Source: Annona cherimola
Lineage: Eukaryota; Streptophyta; Magnoliopsida; Magnoliales; Annonaceae
Direction: 5' to 3'
Assembly: GCA_030490835.1 (NCBI GenBank)
Contig: CM059975.1
Span: forward strand, 4,491,579 to 4,555,578
Length of the DNA: 64,000 nucleotides
Shown here: positions 58,568-64,000 of the stretch, one piece after another
Numbering within the stretch: position 1 is the stretch's first letter
Layout of the letters: each line of letters opens with the position of its first letter
Position numbers and translations under genes: made by a program
The notes under the pieces: generated by a model
What the model was told of the DNA's origin: nothing
Database searches by the model: none
Seen by the model: the letters and a program-made list of their open reading frames with translations, nothing else

Positions 58568-59269
58568 ATGGGCAAAATCATGATCCAGAACCCGGTCGTC
58601 GGTTCCGCTAACAACGCCCGCGATCTAGACGTCGACGTGGACTCCTCCTTCTCCTTCGCCAAAACGGAATGTTCGGACAAGTCGACAGACGGTCGTCGGT
58701 CGCAGGAGTCCCTGTCAAGCGCCGACTTTCCCGCCGACTTCCTCTTCGCCAACGGCCAGTTGCTGCAGCATGAATTCTCACCGGTCCTCAATTCCAGCCG
58801 GAGATCTATCAGCAAAGACATGCTGACAACGACGACGACTTCAAGGAGCTCAGAAACCGACGCTGCGGGAACCACAAGAAGCAGCAGCGGCAGCATCTGC
58901 ACAACTCCTCCTCCTCGAAGGCGCTGCAGCAAAAGCGCAGGCGGCGAGAGAGTCGCGGACTGGCCAGCGAAGCCTAAGCACGTGCGCTTCAGATCGCGCG
59001 ACGATGTGGTTCCTCCGCCAAAATGGCGGGCTGGGATTACTCCTGAGCTGGAGTGGTCAGCGGCGATGGAGGTGGTCGGACAGCGAAAGATGGTCGACGA
59101 TGGGCCGGAGAAGCAAGCGCGGCGAGAATCGTCGAGCAGGCGAGCATTTTCGTTATTCGGGGTTTGTCGACAGTGCCGGGAAGGGGCCGGAGAAGGGCCG
59201 CAGCCAGCAGGGAAGAAGCCGCTGATGCACAGGCATGCGCGGCCTTGCGCTACGAGGAATTGCAAATAG
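58568..59269 (+). CDS. Single-exon serine-rich protein of unknown function, 233 aa
   Basis: An uninterrupted, GC-rich open frame of 234 codons stands out from its AT-rich surroundings. It starts MGKIMIQNPVVGSAN and has an acidic/serine segment (DVDVDSSFSFAKTECSDKS), a block that looks constrained (FPADFLFANGQLLQHEF), a Ser/Thr-rich stretch, proline-arginine clusters (TPPPRRRCSKS) and a basic C-terminus with Cys-containing FSLFGVCRQC. There is no signal peptide or membrane segment. Organisation and composition resemble small plant regulatory proteins encoded by intronless genes, but I cannot name the family. I chose the ATG at 58568 because the longer frame upstream starts at a non-ATG codon. 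A long open frame on the opposite strand reflects GC content. Confidence 0.55.
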   Translation: MGKIMIQNPVVGSANNARDLDVDVDSSFSFAKTECSDKSTDGRRSQESLSSADFPADFLFANGQLLQHEFSPVLNSSRRSISKDMLTTTTTSRSSETDAAGTTRSSSGSICTTPPPRRRCSKSAGGERVADWPAKPKHVRFRSRDDVVPPPKWRAGITPELEWSAAMEVVGQRKMVDDGPEKQARRESSSRRAFSLFGVCRQCREGAGEGPQPAGKKPLMHRHARPCATRNCK

Positions 59270-59339
59270 AGCCGATGGGAACTGGGAGGAAAGTCGACCA
59301 GGGGAGCGGATCAAGACGCTTCATGAGCTGGTCGTAGCA

Positions 59340-59866
59340 CGCGAACTGTCTTTGATCCGCATCGTAGACCGGGTAGCTGATTTTTTAAGTAATAATTATT
59401 TATTTATTTTTCGGAATGAGGAATGTATCACTGCATGCTGACTGCAACAGAGCCTCCACTCAGCTCTTATTTTTCAATTTAAAAATAAATTCAAATTATT
59501 TATAATGTTTATTTATAATGTTTATTTATGTGTATTTATACTTTGAGATGTGTTTGGTATTTGGTTGGAAATGTTTTTGAAAGGAAAGTAGTGATGGGAT
59601 ATAATAATGATAATGACGAGGAATAACTAAATAAAATTAAAATAGTTCCTGTACTTGCATGAAAAAGTAAAAAAAAAGAAGAAGTAATTATATAAAAATA
59701 ATTAGAAAATAAAATTACGGTGGAAAAAGAAAAGTTTTAGATAAAAAAGTTTGTTGAAAATAAACAACTTTCGAAAAATTACATGCATAGAAAACTAAAT
59801 ACTTTGTATACACGGGGTAATAGGTGTGCTTATAACAGAAGCAATGAAACTTCTTTTTGGTATTAA
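59340..59866. mobile_element. 3' flank with a decayed Tourist-like MITE
   Basis: From about 59545 ('gagatgtgtttggtatttgg') to 59768 the sequence follows Tourist-like family order ('gtgatgggatataataatga', 'aaataaaattaaaatag', 'agaaaagttttagataaaa'). The right terminus is not readable. The preceding 200 bp are 3' flank of the single-exon gene. Confidence 0.4.
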
Positions 59867-60150
59867 ATGGGACATGGAAAAGAAAACACAAGGCTTACAG
59901 ATCAAAGTGACTCATTGCATCTGGTCTGCTTTTTGAATGAGTACTGCATTTTGTCCATAGCAAGTACCATTATTAACGATATCAAGCTTCATGAGACAGC
60001 TTTCAAATCAATGAAATACTTACCTATTTTGAGAGAAGACAATCAGGTAGCCTATAGTTTCGCTGACAGGATTTTACTGATGGTAGAACCGTGTAAAACC
60101 TGGTGGCCATGCCCACCAGATTAAATTGTAAACTGTTTGTACACAAATTC
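59867..60150 (+). pseudogene. Retrotransposon RNase H fragment
   Basis: The frame contains IINDIKLHETAFKSMKYLP followed by ILREDNQVAYSFADRILL and WWPCPPD. This matches the last strand and helix of the RNase H-like domain found at the end of plant LINE polyproteins (consensus REGN-VAD-LA, then W--PP). The upstream catalytic part is absent and the frame stops just after the PPD motif. Confidence 0.5.
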
Positions 60151-60189
60151 TCTGTATTCTGATTAATGAAATCATTCCACTTTATTGAA

Positions 60190-60840
60190 AAATACTTTAT
60201 ATACAATATAATTTCTAAAAAAAAAATTGATACTTAATGTATTCACATGCTATTTTCTATAAAATATAAATTTTTCACGAAAATATTTTTGATAGCAACA
60301 TACTGTTGCGTTAAATCATGATAAATTTTTAAAATTTAAAATTAACAAATGGAGGCCAATGGCTGGAAATTGGATTTTGTTCCGTTCGGCCTCCCTCAAA
60401 CATTCATTTCGATATTTGTCATATTGAAATTTAACTGTCCAATAAAAAAACCCCAAGTCATTTATTAATTCTTAGCTATCTTCTTCCCAGTGCAGTGCAT
60501 ATGAAGATTAGTTGGAATTTGCAATGTGATAGTGCCTGAAAATGATTTGCATTCTACTAAAAAGCCGCGGTTTAGTATTAAAAATATAAATAGTTAATAA
60601 TGAGGGAAAAAAGGTCAAAGACAACTATAAATAAGGTAGGCAATTTTGTGCTGAGTTAACCTGAGCCTACCCAAACACCTGGATTCAATCTCAGCTCGTA
60701 GTAAAATCGCGTAGACAACCACAATCCACTTTAATTCATTATTATTTCATACATTTCTAATGTATTCTCCTGCGTCCACGTGGTCAGTAGCAGCTGGGCC
60801 CCATCTGCGTTCGGCTATTTAAACTAATTTAAATTTTTTT
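60190..60840. other. AT-rich intergenic stretch
   Basis: No gene seen and no repeat recognised with confidence. Confidence 0.4.
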
Positions 60841-60844
60841 TTAT

Positions 60845-61135
60845 AAATATGTTAAATTGGATGTATTTAATTCATAAATTAAATTTTATTATTTTTGAAT
60901 ATATTTATATATATTATTTTTAAACATAGGGTCATTGTGTTAAATTTTTTAGGCAAAAAATTACCACGGTGCACCTGTGTTTAAAAATAAAAAATATATA
61001 AACATATTTGAAAACATAAAACTTATTTATAAATTAATATATTTAACCTAATATATTTATAAAAAATAAAAAATAAGTTTTATGACCACCTGAAATAAGT
61101 AGCCACCCACTTAGGCCAATCTAAGGAGATCATTC
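60845..61135. mobile_element. Long-TIR MITE copy
   Basis: It is a foldback of the ATCCTGTTAG family: 'ggatgtatttaattcataaa' and 'ttattatttttgaatatatt' on the left are mirrored by 'aaaacttatttataaattaa' and 'tatatttaacct' on the right. The right end reads 'agccacccacttaggcc' then 'agatcattcctcaa', similar to the end of the copy at 30646. Confidence 0.55.
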
Positions 61136-61150
61136 CTCAATATATATGGA

Positions 61151-61525
61151 TGCTGTTCCGGTGCAGTGACGCTACACCGGAACAGCGGTGCAGTGGGCCC
61201 CAAATGGGCCCTACATGATCATGAAATCATGATCTACTCCACCCATTATATTTAGAATAATGTATTCTATTACCACACCAATTTTCATCCCAATCAGATA
61301 TGTATATGGGTCCCATCTGAAAATGGTACAAATCTAACGTAATAAATAGTTTGATGTAAATAACAATGTTAAAGTATCTGATTGGGATGAAAATGAGTAT
61401 GGTAATAGAATACATTATTCTAAATACAATGGGTGGAGTAGATCATGATTTCATGATCATGTGGGGCCCGTTTTGAGCTCACTGAACCGCTGTTCCGGTG
61501 TAGTGATGCTGCACTGGAACAACCT
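61151..61525. mobile_element. Foldback element with hairpin termini
   Basis: The arms 61151-61301 and 61374-61525 are inverted repeats of about 150 bp with high identity (shared 'gatcatgaaatcatgatct', 'ctccacccattatattt' and 'agaataatgtattctattac' words), separated by 72 bp. Each terminus is itself a hairpin: GTTCCGGTGCAGTG with CACCGGAAC (61155-61183) on the left, and GTTCCGGTGTAGTG with GCACTGGAAC (61492-61520) on the right. There is no protein. (TA)n runs flank both sides, so no TSD can be fixed. Confidence 0.8.
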
Positions 61526-61539
61526 TCTGTATATATATA

Positions 61540-62040
61540 TATATATACTCTCGTACATTTTTATATCTCAATATGTATTATTCGACATATAGGTGCTTTA
61601 AACAATAAAAATATTTACCTAAGATAAATATTTTTAATAACCCCAAGCAACTAAAACATTAGTTGTCTTATCTTTTCCTTATATAAAATATTATTTACTA
61701 AAGAATTAACACAACAAAATAAAAGTGATCTTTCATTTTTAATAAATAATTGTTATTTACATTATTTCTAAATTGAATTTATAATGTACTTTAGATATCT
61801 GCTATTTTAATTTACTAATTTCTATAATAAGATGCATCGTTTAATAAGTATTGAAGACGCAAGATCGGTACCATAAAAAAATCGACTGCACGAATCGTCA
61901 GTACGACTTATTGTCTCGGAAAAATGGTTTCAAAAAAAAAAACCGGACAAAATGAAATGGGAAAGAGACATTTTTATTCGTTCGAGGGCGTTCTTTCTAG
62001 CTATGGTCTATCTTTAATTTGACTTTGAAATCCCCGCACA
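61540..62040. other. AT-rich intergenic stretch
   Basis: No gene or clear repeat seen. (TA)n lies at about 61531-61549. Confidence 0.4.
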
Positions 62041-62400
62041 GGCACAAGTGGGTTAGGTTCGGATATAATTTATCCTACCCATTAGAGCGTAGTCATTTTC
62101 ATTTTCAGCTCCGATTTCAACTCGGTTATTTTAATACTTAAATACAATATTTTTAATTTTTTGAATATTTAAATATAGTAGTTTCAAAAAATAAAATATT
62201 TTTTAAAAAAATTCTATATTATTTTAAATAATATAAAGCAATTTTTATTTATATTTCATAACCATAAGTTTATCATTTACATATGTTACCGCTTACATTA
62301 TTATATAAACAAAATATCTAATATAAACTATCACAGCCCAACTATTAACAATATTGATAAATTAAAATAACAATTCATAAGTTTATTTACAAAAAGATTT
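62040..62400 (-). repeat. Dispersed repeat, second copy of 37350-37655
   Basis: The reverse complement contains 'ataatgtaagcggtaacata' and 'gtaaatgataaac', matching the plus-strand repeat at 37350-37560 in the same order. The end near 62050 ('gtgggttaggttcgg') is compatible with a degraded hAT-type terminus. Confidence 0.45.
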
Positions 62401-62920
62401 TGAAAGTTAATGACAAATAAAAAATTGAATTAGTTTTCATCGAAAAAAAAATTGAATTAGTTTCTTCTTTCACAGTCCACAACTTCACACAAGATTTACA
62501 ATGCGCATATAATATATACTTATATACATACTTTTTTCATAAGAACTCATATACATAATTAATTAATCATATGAATGCCTGTGCGGGTTAGTTCATAATA
62601 TCTAAAATATCTATTTGAGGGACATGTAATATTTTTTAACCATATTTATACCCAAAGATAATATTTTCTGTCCTTGGAATCTGTATCCAAGTTGTACATT
62701 TAGTTTCATATCATTTGAAGAGAACACAATTAGAACTGTCCTTGCTTTTGTGACACGGACTACAACGATTCGATAACTCTCAGTAACGTAGTTCGTTACC
62801 TTTTTGTGAGATGGCGGCGGAACGTAAACTCTTCTGATCCGCTTTCTGCTTCTTGTTCCGCTAAAACCACGGCAACGTCAAAGCCAAAAAACACACTCTC
62901 CGAGCGTGGTCACCTCGGAA
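62400..62920. other. Intergenic stretch, GC rise at its right end
   Basis: AT-rich to about 62740, then higher GC to the hAT-type MITE. The GC-rich part may be the upstream portion of the candidate gene at 63603, now separated from it by the transposon. Confidence 0.35.
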
Positions 62921-62921
62921 G

Positions 62922-63557
62922 TGGAAGTAGAGTAAACCCATCCACCCGCTTCGTCCAACCTATTTATAAGTGAGTTTGGGTTAAAATTTTAAATAAATAA
63001 ATTATGTTTAGGTTAAAATTTTAAATAAATAAATTATGATCGGTTAAAATTTTAAATAAATAAATTATGATCTGCTAACTCATTTGACCATTTAATTAAA
63101 TAAATGGATCAGAATTGAGATTTTATAACTTGTCAACCCGTTTAGTAACTCATTTAACCTATTTAATGCGTTTAATTCATTCAACTCATTTAACTCGTTT
63201 AACTCATTAAAGTTATATATATATATACATGTAAACTTCTTGATTATTTTTCCTCCTTAGGTTTTCCTTCAGCCACCTAATTTTTTATTTTTCTATTACT
63301 GTGCTAATTTCATTTTTCAGTTACTGTCCTATTTCCATTTCACCTACACTGAAAATACTCTCTCGTCTCTCCCTGCGAGATCATTATCTACTAAAGTCTA
63401 GACTTTTAGGTTTGCTATACAACTCGTTAACAACTCACCAACCCATTTATTAAATGGGTTGTAAATGAGTTATGATTGATATTTTTTAAATAGATTAATA
63501 AAATGATTTAGGTTAAGATATTTTAAATTAGTTAGTATTATGATCTGTTAACACCCT
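62922..63557. mobile_element. hAT-type MITE, AGGGGTGTTAA family, copy 3
   Basis: The flanks are a perfect 8-bp duplication CTCGGAAG (62914-62921 and 63558-63565). The right end (CTGTTAACACCCTA) is the family terminus, while the left end has lost some terminal bases before 'aaacccatccacccgctt'. The body aligns with the copies at 37760 and 54366, including the 'aaaatactctctcgtctctc' segment also seen in copy 1. It contains a 31-bp triplication (62979-63072). Confidence 0.85.
62979..63072. repeat. 31-bp tandem repeat, three copies, inside the MITE
   Basis: The unit 'ggttaaaattttaaataaat' plus 'aaattatgatc' is repeated three times with almost no difference. Copies 1 and 2 of the MITE family have the motif only once. 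Confidence 0.85.
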
Positions 63558-63602
63558 ACTCGGAAGTCCTCCTCACCCACACACTATTCTACTTCATCTC
63601 CA

Positions 63603-63932
63603 ATGTCAGCTAATTCTCAACGCAGGCGTATCAATCCCATTTCTAGAATGGAGAACCAGCCAAAATCATATCCGAAGGTTGGGAATTTTTTAGTTTCATT
63701 AAATCCTCCGAGGGCAGTAAGCATCTGTTCAGATTAATTTGATTGTTATTAAAAACGTACCCTTTATTTCCAGGAGCCATCATCCCGATTTGCACTTCAA
63801 AGCGGTCAGCCGAGGAATACGTCCGAAATTAGTGACCACAACAGGGCTTGGTATCCGATTCCAAGGTGCAGGTGCAGCTCGATCCAAGATTCTCAAACCA
63901 TAGCACCAGAATGGAATCTCATTGTCATATGA
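63603..63932 (+). CDS. Candidate two-exon gene start, unknown product
   Basis: An ATG at 63603 opens MSANSQRRRINPISRMEN and continues to a donor after YPK at 63677. A typical T-rich acceptor ends at 63773, and the next exon (from 63774) continues in frame as EPSSRFALQSGQPRN to a TGA at 63930. The Ser/Arg/Pro composition and the in-frame junction support coding, but the 77-residue product is unrecognised. The second exon could instead splice out after 'GACCACAACAGGGCTTG' (GTATCC) or after 'ATTCCAAG' (GTGCAG) into exons beyond the window edge. The gene is probably truncated by the window. Confidence 0.33.
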
Positions 63933-64000
63933 TCATATCAGTGCACGGAGGTGTGGTTTCTGTGTTGGCTTTGCTGAGATGCCAAAGTGGAAAAATCTAG

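Noticed and set aside
58510..59265. 251-codon minus-strand open frame overlapping the single-exon gene
   Set aside because: It is antisense to the better-supported frame. In GC-rich DNA with few stop codons such mirror frames are expected, and its translation is low-complexity.

Overview
The window is nuclear DNA of a flowering plant. Its genes are interrupted by plant-type GT-AG introns, its protein products are typical of land plants (a PRA1.H-type PRA1 protein, a GCK-type MAP4K kinase, a serine/arginine-rich protein), and AT-rich intergenic DNA is packed with miniature transposons. I cannot name the species. The 5' end of the PRA1 gene is GC-rich while most other exons are AT-rich.

Four multi-exon genes can be reconstructed with consistent reading frames. 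From left to right they are a Ste20/GCK-family MAP4K kinase (14540-28418, +, 20 coding exons, 696 aa), a PRA1 family protein H (33773-35887, +, 4 exons, 253 aa), a serine/arginine-rich protein (39920-43004, -, 3 exons, 582 aa) and a plant-specific serine-rich protein (48413-53431, +, 9 exons, 760 aa). A single-exon GC-rich gene of unknown function (58568-59269, +) is probable. A two-exon candidate near the right edge (63603-63932, +) and a first-exon candidate near the left edge (310-435, -) are weak. These are independent eukaryotic loci; nothing in the sequence indicates co-regulation.

The rest is dominated by non-autonomous DNA transposons, several delimited by target-site duplications (TSDs) that can be read directly. 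Three elements have MULE-like 9-bp TSDs. One (44833-47115) carries a captured L-gulonolactone-oxidase-like exon in both arms of a 420-bp inverted repeat. One (55730-57439) carries a fragment of a DUF604/Fringe-like GT31 glycosyltransferase. The third (2695-4449) has contents I do not recognise. Four hAT-type MITEs with 8-bp TSDs (three of one family, one of another), many Tourist-like MITEs (two with clear TTA/TAA TSDs), a family of long-TIR MITEs, a foldback element with terminal hairpins, two LINE 3' ends inside introns of different genes, an RNase H remnant and an inverted pair of SINE-like copies complete the picture.

Region by region: 1-13.7 kb is mobile-element-rich intergenic DNA; 13.7-28.5 kb is the kinase gene; 28.5-33.7 kb is MITEs; 33.7-35.9 kb is PRA1; 36-39.6 kb is MITEs; 39.9-43 kb is the SR-rich gene; 43-48 kb is MITEs plus the palindromic Pack-MULE; 48.4-53.4 kb is the serine-rich gene; 53.5-57.5 kb is nested repeats and a second Pack-MULE; 58.5-59.3 kb is the single-exon gene; 59.5-64 kb is repeats and a possible gene start.
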